In this document: one piece after another, positions 1 to 6,643 of the stretch | Layout: each line of letters starts with the position of its first letter | Numbering within the stretch: position 1 is the first letter of the stretch | The notes under the pieces: generated by a model | The model's database searches: none | What the model was told of the DNA's origin: nothing | The model's input: the letters and a program-made list of their open reading frames with translations, nothing else | Assembly: GCA_018712905.1 (NCBI GenBank) | Contig: DVGD01000225.1 | Span: 1-10,669 of the forward strand | Reading direction: 5' to 3' | Origin: Candidatus Avoscillospira stercoripullorum | GTDB taxonomy: Bacteria; Bacillota; Clostridia; Oscillospirales; Oscillospiraceae | DNA: 10,669 nucleotides | Program-made: the position numbers and the translations under genes

Positions 1-1154
1 CCAATGACGCGCATATCCTCCTCCTTCATGCCGCGGGTGGTGGCGGCAGGAGTACCGATGCGCACGCCGCTGGTGACATTGGGGCGCTGGGGGTCGTTGG
101 GGATGGCGTTCTTGTTGACGGTGATATGCACCTCATCCAGGCGGTTCTGGAGATCCTTGCCGGTGACGCCCAGGCTGCGCAGGTCTGCCAGCATCAGGTG
201 GTTATCGGTGCCGCCGGTGACCAGATCCATCCCCTGCTCCATCAGGCTCTCGGCCAATGCCTTGGCATTGAGAACGATCTGGTGGGCATAGGCCTTGAAT
301 TCCGGCGTGGACGCCTCCTTGAGGCAGATGGCCTTGGAGGCGATGATATGCATGAGGGGACCGCCCTGGGTACCGGGGAAGACGGCGGAGTTGATCTTCT
401 TGGCAAACTCCTCCCGCCCCATGATGAGGCCGCCGCGGGGTCCGCGGAGGGTCTTGTGGGTGGTGGTGGTGACGATATCGGCATAGGGCACGGGGCTCAT
501 GTGCTCGCCGCCGGCCACGAGGCCTGCGATGTGCGCCATGTCCACCATGAAAAGGGCTCCATTGCTGTGGGCGATCTCGCCCAGGGTCTTGAAGTCGATG
601 GCGCGGGGATAGGCCGAAGCGCCGGCCACCAGAAGCTTGGGCTTGTTCTGGCGTACCATGTCCTCCAGGTGGTTATAGTCAATGCGGCCGGTCTCGGGGT
701 TGACGCCGTAGCCGATGGAGTTATAGATCTTACCGGAGAGGTTCACCGGCGCGCCGTGGGTGAGGTGGCCGCCGCAGGCCAGGTTCATGCCCATGAGGGT
801 ATCGCCGGGCTGCAAAAGCGCCGCGTAGACGGCCAGGTTGGCCTGGGCGCCGGAGTGGGGCTGGACATTGGCAAACTCGGCGCCGAAGAGATCCATCGTT
901 CTCCGAATGGTCACGCGCTCAATTTCGTCCACGTATTCGCAGCCGCCGTAGTAGCGCTTACCCGGCAGGCCTTCGGCGTACTTATTGGTGAGGATGGTGC
1001 CCATGGCGGCAATGACCGCAGGAGAGGCGATGTTTTCCGAGGCGATGAGCTCAATATTCCGGCGCTGGCGATAGAGCTCCTGGAACATGAGGTCGGCAAC
1101 CTCGGGGTCATAGTCCTTGACAAAACAGATGGTATGGGCATTTTCCTTGTACAT
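1..1154 (-). CDS. glyA: Serine hydroxymethyltransferase (C-terminus cut by window edge)
   Basis: PLP enzyme that interconverts serine plus tetrahydrofolate with glycine plus 5,10-methylene-tetrahydrofolate in the cytoplasm, the main entry of one-carbon units. Reading the minus strand from ATG at 1154 gives 384 codons open to the window edge; the family is about 410-420 residues, so some 30 C-terminal residues are missing. Family signatures visible: IELIASEN near residue 34, NKYAEGLPGKRYYGG at 57-71, NVQPHSGAQAN at 96-106, VDMAHIAG at 204-211, and TTTTHKTLRGPRGG at 229-242, whose Lys234 should carry PLP. The start is supported by AAGGAG (1162-1167) seven bases upstream. It stands alone behind its own promoter, glycine riboswitch and terminator, so its expression is expected to respond to glycine. 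No broken motif is seen. The assignment is secure. Confidence 0.97.
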   Translation of the reverse strand, partial: MYKENAHTICFVKDYDPEVADLMFQELYRQRRNIELIASENIASPAVIAAMGTILTNKYAEGLPGKRYYGGCEYVDEIERVTIRRTMDLFGAEFANVQPHSGAQANLAVYAALLQPGDTLMGMNLACGGHLTHGAPVNLSGKIYNSIGYGVNPETGRIDYNHLEDMVRQNKPKLLVAGASAYPRAIDFKTLGEIAHSNGALFMVDMAHIAGLVAGGEHMSPVPYADIVTTTTHKTLRGPRGGLIMGREEFAKKINSAVFPGTQGGPLMHIIASKAICLKEASTPEFKAYAHQIVLNAKALAESLMEQGMDLVTGGTDNHLMLADLRSLGVTGKDLQNRLDEVHITVNKNAIPNDPQRPNVTSGVRIGTPAATTRGMKEEDMRVI

Positions 1155-1181
1155 GTGTGTGCTCCTTCTTTCCATGGAATT

Positions 1182-1212
1182 AAAAAAGAGCCCGGCAGAC
1201 TCTGCCAGACCC
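1182..1212 (-). terminator. Intrinsic terminator of the glycine riboswitch (expression platform)
   Basis: On the minus strand an 11-bp stem (arms 1202-1212 and 1188-1198, three-base loop, two or three G-U pairs) is followed directly by six T residues (1182-1187). This is a textbook intrinsic terminator placed between the riboswitch and the glyA ribosome site, so it acts as the regulated stop for glyA. Its loop-side sequence repeats the 3' strands of both riboswitch P1 helices, which suggests how it is switched (see findings). Confidence 0.9.
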
Positions 1213-1219
1213 ATTCCAC

Positions 1220-1247
1220 AGCGAAAACTTCCCCTCACGGGGACGCT
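1220..1247 (-). other. Spacer hairpin between aptamer and terminator
   Basis: CCCC-GTGA-GGGG on the minus strand (1231-1242) forms a four-pair stem closed by a GNRA-type GTGA tetraloop. An outer AGCG/CGCT pairing (1244-1247 with 1220-1223) is possible across an asymmetric internal loop. It sits between the second aptamer and the terminator and probably helps fold the expression platform. The structure is inferred by eye only. Confidence 0.5.
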
Positions 1248-1249
1248 TT

Positions 1250-1400
1250 CCTCTGTCCTTTTGCCTGAGAGATTCGGCTGACGCCTTGCACCTTCGGCAC
1301 TCAAAATGAGATTCTCCAGAGTTTCCTCGTTCCGGCAGTCCTCGTTAAGACACCTGAGAGTGTTACTCCTTCGGTAAGCGGACGCTTTTTCCTGCCGGAC
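1250..1400 (-). promoter_or_regulatory. Glycine riboswitch with two aptamer cores, upstream of glyA
   Basis: The minus-strand leader carries the glycine-aptamer consensus twice. Core 1 has CCGAAGGAG (1366-1374) and CTCTCAGG (1353-1360), enclosed by an 8-bp helix (1392-1399 with 1331-1338). Core 2 has CTCTGGAGA (start of P1 and P2, near 1313-1321), GCCGAAGGTGC (1288-1298), CTCTCAGGCAAAAGGACAGAG (1251-1271) and a P1 helix pairing 1317-1321 with 1251-1255. Core 2 fits the consensus fully. Core 1 lacks an obvious GGAGAG partner for its CTCTC and may be abbreviated or a 'ghost' aptamer. Glycine riboswitches usually control glycine cleavage, transport or C1 genes, so placement before glyA fits. The terminator at 1182-1212 is the output; sign of regulation is discussed in findings. 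Confidence 0.93.
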
Positions 1401-1428
1401 GTTATCGGCTCATATTCACTTGCTGTCT

Positions 1429-1456
1429 ATTATATCCGTTTTTCTCTCATTGTCAA
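1429..1456 (-). promoter_or_regulatory. Sigma-A promoter for the glyA riboswitch transcript
   Basis: On the minus strand TTGACA (1451-1456) and TATAAT (1429-1434) both match the housekeeping consensus exactly, with a 16-bp spacer. Transcription should start near 1422, shortly before the first aptamer. A/T tracts just upstream (about 1472-1500) resemble an UP element. The region 1457-1544 holds nothing else that I can support. Confidence 0.88.
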
Positions 1457-1544
1457 CTGTCCGCAGGAGAAAAACCGAAAATTTTGAAAAAATTTTGTAG
1501 TCCTCGATAGTTAAACACTTTAGCCGGATCTTTTTCAAACAATT

Positions 1545-1571
1545 GGGCGGGAAGCCCTCGGCTTCCCGCCC
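1545..1571 (-). terminator. Terminator at the end of the fatty-acid operon
   Basis: A perfect 12-bp GC-rich stem (1545-1556 with 1560-1571, three-base loop) begins seven bases after the accA stop. The downstream minus-strand sequence AATTGTTTG is only moderately T-rich, so this is a plausible rather than ideal intrinsic terminator. It separates the operon from the glyA promoter, which lies about 90 bases further on. Confidence 0.75.
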
Positions 1572-1577
1572 CAGAAA

Positions 1578-2363
1578 TTACGGCTGTCCGATGCTGCGGA
1601 AGCGCTGATAGCGCGCCTCCAGAAGCTGCTCCACGGTGAGTCCCTCCAGGGATCCCAGCGCCTGGCGGAGCTTGAAGGCCAGGTCGTCATAGAAGCCCGG
1701 TGTGCCCAGCTGATCCTCGGGAATCACTTCCTCGGTGATGCCCATGGCCAGGGCGTCGTGCGCCGTGAGCTTGAGGCAGGAAGCTGCCTCCTCCGCCCGC
1801 GCCGCGTCCTTCCAGAGAATGCTGGCGCAGCCCTCGGGAGAAATCACCGAATAGACGGCATTCTCCAGCATAAAGACCCGGTCGGCCACAGCCAATGCCA
1901 ATGCGCCGCCGGAGCCGCCCTCGCCGATGAGGACGGAGAGAATGGGCGTCTTCAGGCCGCTCATAGCCACCAGGTTCTCGGCAATGGCCTGTCCCTGTCC
2001 CCGCTCCTCGGCGCCGATGCCGCAGTATGCCCCCGCCGTATCCACAAAGCAGATGACGGGGCGGTGGAACTTCTCGGCCTGCCGCATGAGGCGCAGCGCC
2101 TTGCGATAGCCCTCGGGATGGGGCATGCCGAAGTTGCGCGCCATGCGATCCTTGGTATTGTGCCCCTTCTCAATGGCGATGACCGTGACGGGTCGGTCGC
2201 CCAGGCGGGCGATTCCGCCCACGACGGCGGCGTCGTCGGCAAAGCGGCGATCGCCGTGGAGCTCCACAAAGTCGGAGAAGATATAGTTTACATAATCCAA
2301 TCCCGTGGGGCGGTCGGCGCTGCGGGCAGCCTTGACCCGCTCATAGCCCGTTTTGGCAGCCAT
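1578..2363 (-). CDS. accA: Acetyl-CoA carboxylase carboxyltransferase, alpha subunit
   Basis: Forms the carboxyltransferase half of acetyl-CoA carboxylase with AccD, moving CO2 from biotin on AccB to acetyl-CoA to give malonyl-CoA. The 261-residue product shows the AccA pattern: YERVKAARSADRPTGLDYV at 7-25, FVELHGDRRFADDAAVVGG at 32-50, GMPHPEGYRKALRLM at 79-93, FVDTAGAYCGIGAEERGQGQ at 106-125 and the oxyanion-type GEGGSGGALA at 148-157. It lacks the N-terminal extension of E. coli AccA (319 residues), as do other short Firmicute forms. The ATG shares its A with the accD stop (TGATG), and GGAGGTGATC just inside accD supplies the ribosome site, so the two subunits should be translationally coupled. 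Last gene of the operon. Confidence 0.96.
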   Translation of the reverse strand: MAAKTGYERVKAARSADRPTGLDYVNYIFSDFVELHGDRRFADDAAVVGGIARLGDRPVTVIAIEKGHNTKDRMARNFGMPHPEGYRKALRLMRQAEKFHRPVICFVDTAGAYCGIGAEERGQGQAIAENLVAMSGLKTPILSVLIGEGGSGGALALAVADRVFMLENAVYSVISPEGCASILWKDAARAEEAASCLKLTAHDALAMGITEEVIPEDQLGTPGFYDDLAFKLRQALGSLEGLTVEQLLEARYQRFRSIGQP

Positions 2364-3220
2364 CAGCGATCACCTCCTCGGTGGAGATTGAGCAGCAGGG
2401 AGATGGTCTCACGCTGCTCCTTCCGGGGCACCACGGCGTCCACGAAGCCGTGCTCCAGCAAAAATTCGGCCTTCTGGAAGCCCTGGGGCAGCTTTTTCCG
2501 CACGGTCTGCTCGATGACCCGGGCGCCGGCAAAGCCGATGGTGGCGCCGGGCTCGGCGAGAATCACGTCGCCGTCCATGGCGAAAGACGCCATGACGCCG
2601 CCGGTGGTGGGGTCGGTGAGCAAAACCAGGTAGAAAAGCCCCGCTTCGGAGTGGCGGCGCAATGCAGCACTGGTCTTGGCCATCTGCATCAGCGACACCA
2701 AGCCCTCCTGCATCCGCGCGCCGCCGGAGACGGTGCAGCCCACCACGCTCATATGGTGCTCTGTAGCATACTCAAAGAGGCGGGTGATCTTCTCACCCAC
2801 TGCCCAGCCCATGGAGCCCATCATGAAATAGGGATCCATGACAAAGAGGCAGCAGTCCTCTCCCCCGATCTTGGCCGTGCCGCAGAGCACCGCCTCCACC
2901 TCGCCGGTGGCTGAGCGGGTAGTCTCCAGCTTGGCGGGATAGCCGGGAAATTCCAGCACATCCCGCCCCACCAGGTCGTGATCCATCTCCTGGAAAGTTC
3001 CCTCGTCGGTCAGAAAGTTCACCCGCTGCCGGGCGTTCATGCGGAAGTGGTAGCCGCAGGCGCAGGTGTTGTGCTGGCTCCACAGAAGGCTCAGCGGCAC
3101 CTGGCGGCGGCAATTGGGGCACTGCTTGGTCATCTCGTTCTCGTCTCGATGGACGGGAACCGACTGGCGGCCGCCGGCCTCCAACTCATTTTTCGGTTTT
3201 AAAAACTGCGGCAGCTGCAA
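2363..3220 (-). CDS. accD: Acetyl-CoA carboxylase carboxyltransferase, beta subunit
   Basis: Partner of AccA in the carboxyltransferase, carrying the zinc ribbon and part of the acetyl-CoA site. 285 residues. The N-terminal ribbon has CPNC (Cys34, Cys37) and a second pair at Cys53 and Cys55, written CAC rather than the usual CxxC. The crotonase-fold region follows, with ATGEVEAVLCGTAKIGG near 104-120, the conserved SGGARMQEG segment near 164-172, and TDPTTGGVMASFAMDGDV near 198-215. The chosen start is TTG (3218-3220), because GAGGTGA (3227-3233) sits six bases upstream. An internal ATG at residue 30 would keep the zinc ribbon but has no good ribosome site. It lies 11 nt after accC and shares one base with accA. 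Family assignment is certain; the start is probable. Confidence 0.95.
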   Translation of the reverse strand: MQLPQFLKPKNELEAGGRQSVPVHRDENEMTKQCPNCRRQVPLSLLWSQHNTCACGYHFRMNARQRVNFLTDEGTFQEMDHDLVGRDVLEFPGYPAKLETTRSATGEVEAVLCGTAKIGGEDCCLFVMDPYFMMGSMGWAVGEKITRLFEYATEHHMSVVGCTVSGGARMQEGLVSLMQMAKTSAALRRHSEAGLFYLVLLTDPTTGGVMASFAMDGDVILAEPGATIGFAGARVIEQTVRKKLPQGFQKAEFLLEHGFVDAVVPRKEQRETISLLLNLHRGGDR

Positions 3221-3231
3221 CCGGGCTCACC

Positions 3232-4536
3232 TCACTTTACAAAATCAAGATCGTACGTCCCCGCCACAAATTCCTTGCGGGTGATGAGATCGATCTGCTC
3301 TTCAATGTTGTTGTCCACGTCCTGGATGACCAGTTCGCACAGCGCCGCCTGCATTTTCCGCAGCGCTTCCTCCCGGGTGGAGGCAGATACGATAAGCTTG
3401 CCGATCATGGAGTCATAATAGGGCGAAATCTGGCAGCCGGTGACCATGAACGTGTCAAAGCGCACGTTGGGGCCGCCGGGGACGTGGAGAAAGGACACCC
3501 GTCCGGGGCGCAAAGCGTTGATCCGGCACTCCATGGCAGCGCCGGTGAAGCGCACGTCGTCCTGGGTGAAGCCCAGGGGCACGCCCGCGGCCACACGGAT
3601 CTGCCACTTCACCAAATCGATGCCGGTGAGCATCTCAGTGACCGGGTGCTCCACCTGGAGCCGGACATTCATCTCCATAAAGTAGGCGTTGCCCGTGTGC
3701 TGGTCGAGCAAAAACTCCAGCGTGCCAATGCCGCAGTAACCCACGGTTTCAATGGCGCGGGTCACCTGCTCCATGAGCTTTTTGCGCATGGCAGGGGTGA
3801 CCACCGGGGAGGGCGACTCCTCGATGAGCTTTTGATGTTTGCGCTGCACGGAGCAATCCCGCTCCCCCAGGCAGACCACATGCCCCTGCTCGTCGGCGAT
3901 GATCTGCATTTCAATATGCTTGGCCGGGTGGACATACTTTTCGAGATACACCGCGCCGTCACCAAAGGCGGCGCGTCCCTCCGCCACGGCGGAGGTATAG
4001 TTCTGCTCCATCTCGGCTTCACAGGTGACCAGGCGGATTCCCCGCCCGCCGCCGCCGGAGCGCGCCTTGAGCATCACCGGATAGCCGATCTCCGCTGCGG
4101 CCTTCTTGGCCTCCCGGACGCTTGCGAGCACCTCAGTGCCGGGAATCACGGGAAGTCCCGCGTCGGCCATGAGGGTTTTGATCCGATCCTTGTCGCTGAG
4201 GCGGTGCATGGTGGCCACGTCGGGGCCGATGAAGGCGATGCCGTTCTGGAGGCACCGGGCGGCAAACTCGGCGTTTTCCGAGAGAAAGCCGTAGCCCGGG
4301 TGGATGGCCTGGGCGCCGGAAACCAGGGCGGCGCTCAAAATCCGATCCTGGTTGAGGTAGCTGTCGGCGGCGTCGGCCTTGCCGATGCAAAAGCTCTGGT
4401 CGGCCAGCGCCACGTGGAGGGCGTCGGCGTCGGCCTCGGAATAGACCGCCACCGTGGAAATGCCCATCTCCTTGCAGCTGCGGATGATGCGCACCGCCAC
4501 TTCGCCCCGGTTGGCAATGAGAATTTTAGAAAACAC
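3232..4536 (-). CDS. accC: Biotin carboxylase subunit of acetyl-CoA carboxylase
   Basis: ATP-grasp enzyme that carboxylates the biotin on AccB using bicarbonate and ATP, the first half-reaction of malonyl-CoA synthesis. 434 residues, slightly shorter than the usual 445-450. Seen in order: KILIANRGEVAVRIIRS at 4-20, AIHPGYGFLSENAEFA at 78-92, the ATP-binding glycine loop KARSGGGGRGIRLV at 157-170, GERDCSVQRKHQK at 224-236, the metal/biotin site EMNVRLQVEHPVTEM at 288-302, AMECRINA at 334-341 and SPYYDSMIGKL near the C-terminus. The start is GTG (4534-4536), the only one matching the family N-terminus; GGGGTG lies at 4545-4550. The gap to fabZ is three bases, so translation is probably coupled. 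Confidence 0.97.
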   Translation of the reverse strand: MFSKILIANRGEVAVRIIRSCKEMGISTVAVYSEADADALHVALADQSFCIGKADAADSYLNQDRILSAALVSGAQAIHPGYGFLSENAEFAARCLQNGIAFIGPDVATMHRLSDKDRIKTLMADAGLPVIPGTEVLASVREAKKAAAEIGYPVMLKARSGGGGRGIRLVTCEAEMEQNYTSAVAEGRAAFGDGAVYLEKYVHPAKHIEMQIIADEQGHVVCLGERDCSVQRKHQKLIEESPSPVVTPAMRKKLMEQVTRAIETVGYCGIGTLEFLLDQHTGNAYFMEMNVRLQVEHPVTEMLTGIDLVKWQIRVAAGVPLGFTQDDVRFTGAAMECRINALRPGRVSFLHVPGGPNVRFDTFMVTGCQISPYYDSMIGKLIVSASTREEALRKMQAALCELVIQDVDNNIEEQIDLITRKEFVAGTYDLDFVK

Positions 4537-4539
4537 GGC

Positions 4540-4956
4540 TTACACCCCTGTAATGGCAAAGGAGAACTCCGCCTTGACGCAGAGCTTCCCGTTGACGTAG
4601 CCCTCGCCCTCGGCAAAGTAGAAGGGCTTCTTCTGGCGGGTCAGGCGGACCCGGGTCTCCAGCGTGTCGCCGGGATAGACCGGGTGCTTGAAGCGCACCT
4701 TGTCCAGGCTGGTAAAAAGCGTAAGCTGGCCAGGCTTCAAATCCTCGTGAATGAGGACGCAGGAGGTCTGCGCCAGCATCTCGCAGAGGATGACGCCGGG
4801 CACCACGGGGTTGCCGGGAAAATGCCCCTGGAGAAACCACTGCTCAGGACGGATGTGGCACTTGCCGTGGGCTTCGCCGTCCACCAGCTCGCACTCGTCG
4901 ATGAGAAGCATATTGTCCCGATGGGGCAGAATTTTCTTGAGTTCTTCCTGGTTCAT
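4540..4956 (-). CDS. fabZ: 3-hydroxyacyl-ACP dehydratase
   Basis: Removes water from (3R)-hydroxyacyl-ACP to give trans-2-enoyl-ACP, the third step of each elongation cycle. The 138-residue hot-dog protein has the N-terminal PHRDNMLLID (11-20), the catalytic loop GHFPGNPVVPG with His45, and Glu59 in GVILCEMLAQTS. An in-frame extension reaching 5091 overlaps accB in another frame and is not real. The ATG at 4956 overlaps the accB stop as ATGA, with AAGGAG (4962-4967) five bases upstream. FabZ is the only dehydratase in the window; no FabA-like isomerase is seen, so the route to unsaturated acids is not shown here. Confidence 0.97.
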   Translation of the reverse strand: MNQEELKKILPHRDNMLLIDECELVDGEAHGKCHIRPEQWFLQGHFPGNPVVPGVILCEMLAQTSCVLIHEDLKPGQLTLFTSLDKVRFKHPVYPGDTLETRVRLTRQKKPFYFAEGEGYVNGKLCVKAEFSFAITGV

Positions 4957-5387
4957 GCCTGCTCCTTTCTCATGCGAAACAGCACATGGCCATAGTCCAC
5001 CACCTGGTTGTTGCCAGCACCGATCTCCACGATGGTGCCGTCGCACTCGGCGGTGATCTCGTTCATGAGCTTCATGGCCTCGATGATGCACAGCACGTCG
5101 CCCTTCTTTACATGGCTTCCCGTGGTAACGAAGGGCTCGGCATTCTCGGCAGGAGAGCTATAAAACACGCCCACCATGGGAGAGGTGATCTCCACCAGGT
5201 CACCGGCGGCCTCGCTCTTGCCGGACTGCGCCGGGGCAGCCGCCGCGGGCTGCGCCACCGCCACCGGCGCCACAGGCGCGCCCTGGCGCTCCAGGCGGAA
5301 GCGGACGCCCTCGGCCTCCACCTCCAGGCCGGTGAGCTGGAGCTCCTCCATCAGGCCGGCATAGGATCTGATTTCTTCTTCATACAT
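4953..5387 (-). CDS. accB: Biotin carboxyl carrier protein of acetyl-CoA carboxylase
   Basis: Carries biotin between AccC and the AccA/AccD carboxyltransferase. Three regions are visible: an N-terminal segment that contacts AccC, a flexible Ala/Pro linker of about 20 residues, and the C-terminal biotinyl domain with EAMKLMNE, whose Lys should be biotinylated (Lys106 from this start). Two ATGs compete: 5393 would give 146 residues but leaves only one base after GAGG (5395-5398), whereas 5387 has a seven-base spacing and gives 144 residues, so I chose 5387. The gene ends in a four-base ATGA overlap with fabZ and starts just after fabF. A biotin ligase (BirA) needed to activate it is not in the window. 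Confidence 0.95.
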   Translation of the reverse strand: MYEEEIRSYAGLMEELQLTGLEVEAEGVRFRLERQGAPVAPVAVAQPAAAAPAQSGKSEAAGDLVEITSPMVGVFYSSPAENAEPFVTTGSHVKKGDVLCIIEAMKLMNEITAECDGTIVEIGAGNNQVVDYGHVLFRMRKEQA

Positions 5388-5396
5388 AGGCATACC

Positions 5397-6632
5397 TCAC
5401 AGCTTGCGGAAGGTCAGGCAGGCGTTGTGGCCGCCGAAGCCCAGGGAATTGGACAGCGCCAGGGTCACAGGCGCAGTGCGCGCCGTGCCGGGGACGTAAT
5501 CGAGGTCACAGGCGGGATCCGCCTCGCGCAGATTGATGGTGGGCGGCACGACGCCGTCCTCCAGCGCCTTGAGGCTCACGATGGCCTCCACCGCGCCGGC
5601 AGCGCCCAGCATATGGCCGGTCATGGACTTGGTGGAGCTGATAAGAAGCTTTCTCGCCAGCTCTTCGCCGAAGGCTTTCTTCAAGGCCATGGTCTCGATG
5701 GCGTCGTTGAGATGGGTGCCGGTGCCATGAGCGTTGACGTAGACCAGCTCGTCGCCGGTGTAGCCGGCTTCGCGCAGGGCGTCGGCCATGGCTTTGGCGC
5801 CGCCCACGCCATCAGGATGGGGGGCGGTGATATGGTAGGCGTCGTTGGTGGAGCCGTAGCCGCAGATTTCGCCGTAGATCTTGGCGCCGCGGGCTTTGGC
5901 ATGCTCGTACTCCTCGAGAATCAGCACGCCGGAGCCCTCGCCCATGACGAAGCCGCCGCGGCGGGCATCAAAGGGCAGCGAGGCCGCGTCGGGATCCTCA
6001 GAGGTGGAAAGCGCCTGCATATTGCAGAAGCCGGCTGCCGCCAGTGGCGTCACCGTGGCCTCGGCGCCGCCGCAGATCATGGCGTCGGCATAGCCGTGGC
6101 GCACCACCCGCAGTGCTTCACCGATGGCGTTGGAGCCGGAGGCGCAGGCCGTCACCGCAGGCATGGCAGGCCCCATGCAGCCATAGCGAATGGCAATCAT
6201 GCTCGAGGCGATGTTGGCAATCATCATGGGGATGAAATAGGCGCTGACCCGGCGAGGACCTTTGTTGAGGAGCTTAGAGTGCTCCGCCTCAAAGGTCTGA
6301 ATGCCGCCGATACCGGTGCCGATGTAAACGCCCATGCGCTCGCCGGGCACGGTGCCGGCGATGCCGCTGTCCTCCATGGCCTGTACCGCAGCGGCCATGG
6401 CCAGCTGGGCATAGAGATCCGAGTGAAGGATCTGGGGCTTCTCCATATAGAGCTTGGGATCAAAGTCCCGCACTTCTGCGGCCAGCTTGGCCTTGAAGTC
6501 GGTGGTATCAAACTTGGTGATGGGGCCGATGCCGTTCTTGCCGTCGACCAGATTGCGCCAGGTCGTGGGAAGATCGTTGCCCAGCGGCGTCACGCAGCCC
6601 ATGCCGGTGACAACCACTCTACGCTCGGTCAT
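5397..6632 (-). CDS. fabF: 3-oxoacyl-ACP synthase II
   Basis: Elongating condensing enzyme: joins malonyl-ACP to acyl-ACP with loss of CO2. 411 residues with the complete thiolase-fold active site: Cys163 in VTACASGSNAIGEA, His302 in NAHGTGT, Lys335 in SSTKSMTGH and His340, numbering almost identical to E. coli FabF (163, 303, 340). The gating region GFGGHN appears at 398-403. It starts at ATG 6632 with AAGGAGG (6639-6645) six bases upstream, one of the strongest ribosome sites in the operon and overlapping the fabG stop. As no FabB is present here, it probably serves all elongation steps. The initiating FabH is not encoded in the window. No anomaly is seen. Confidence 0.97.
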   Translation of the reverse strand: MTERRVVVTGMGCVTPLGNDLPTTWRNLVDGKNGIGPITKFDTTDFKAKLAAEVRDFDPKLYMEKPQILHSDLYAQLAMAAAVQAMEDSGIAGTVPGERMGVYIGTGIGGIQTFEAEHSKLLNKGPRRVSAYFIPMMIANIASSMIAIRYGCMGPAMPAVTACASGSNAIGEALRVVRHGYADAMICGGAEATVTPLAAAGFCNMQALSTSEDPDAASLPFDARRGGFVMGEGSGVLILEEYEHAKARGAKIYGEICGYGSTNDAYHITAPHPDGVGGAKAMADALREAGYTGDELVYVNAHGTGTHLNDAIETMALKKAFGEELARKLLISSTKSMTGHMLGAAGAVEAIVSLKALEDGVVPPTINLREADPACDLDYVPGTARTAPVTLALSNSLGFGGHNACLTFRKL

Positions 6633-6643
6633 ATTGTTCCTCC

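Noticed and set aside
126..1268. Long plus-strand open frame (380 codons) opposite glyA
   Set aside because: It is the antisense shadow of glyA and its riboswitch; it is low-complexity and resembles no family, while the minus strand encodes a complete SHMT pattern.
3484..4995. 503-codon plus-strand open frame opposite accC and fabZ
   Set aside because: GC-rich third codon positions on the coding strand leave the complementary frame free of stops. Composition is Gly/His/Leu/Ala-rich without motifs.
4957..5091. N-terminal extension of fabZ to 183 residues
   Set aside because: It overlaps accB out of frame; the ATGA junction and AAGGAG site fix the start at 4956.
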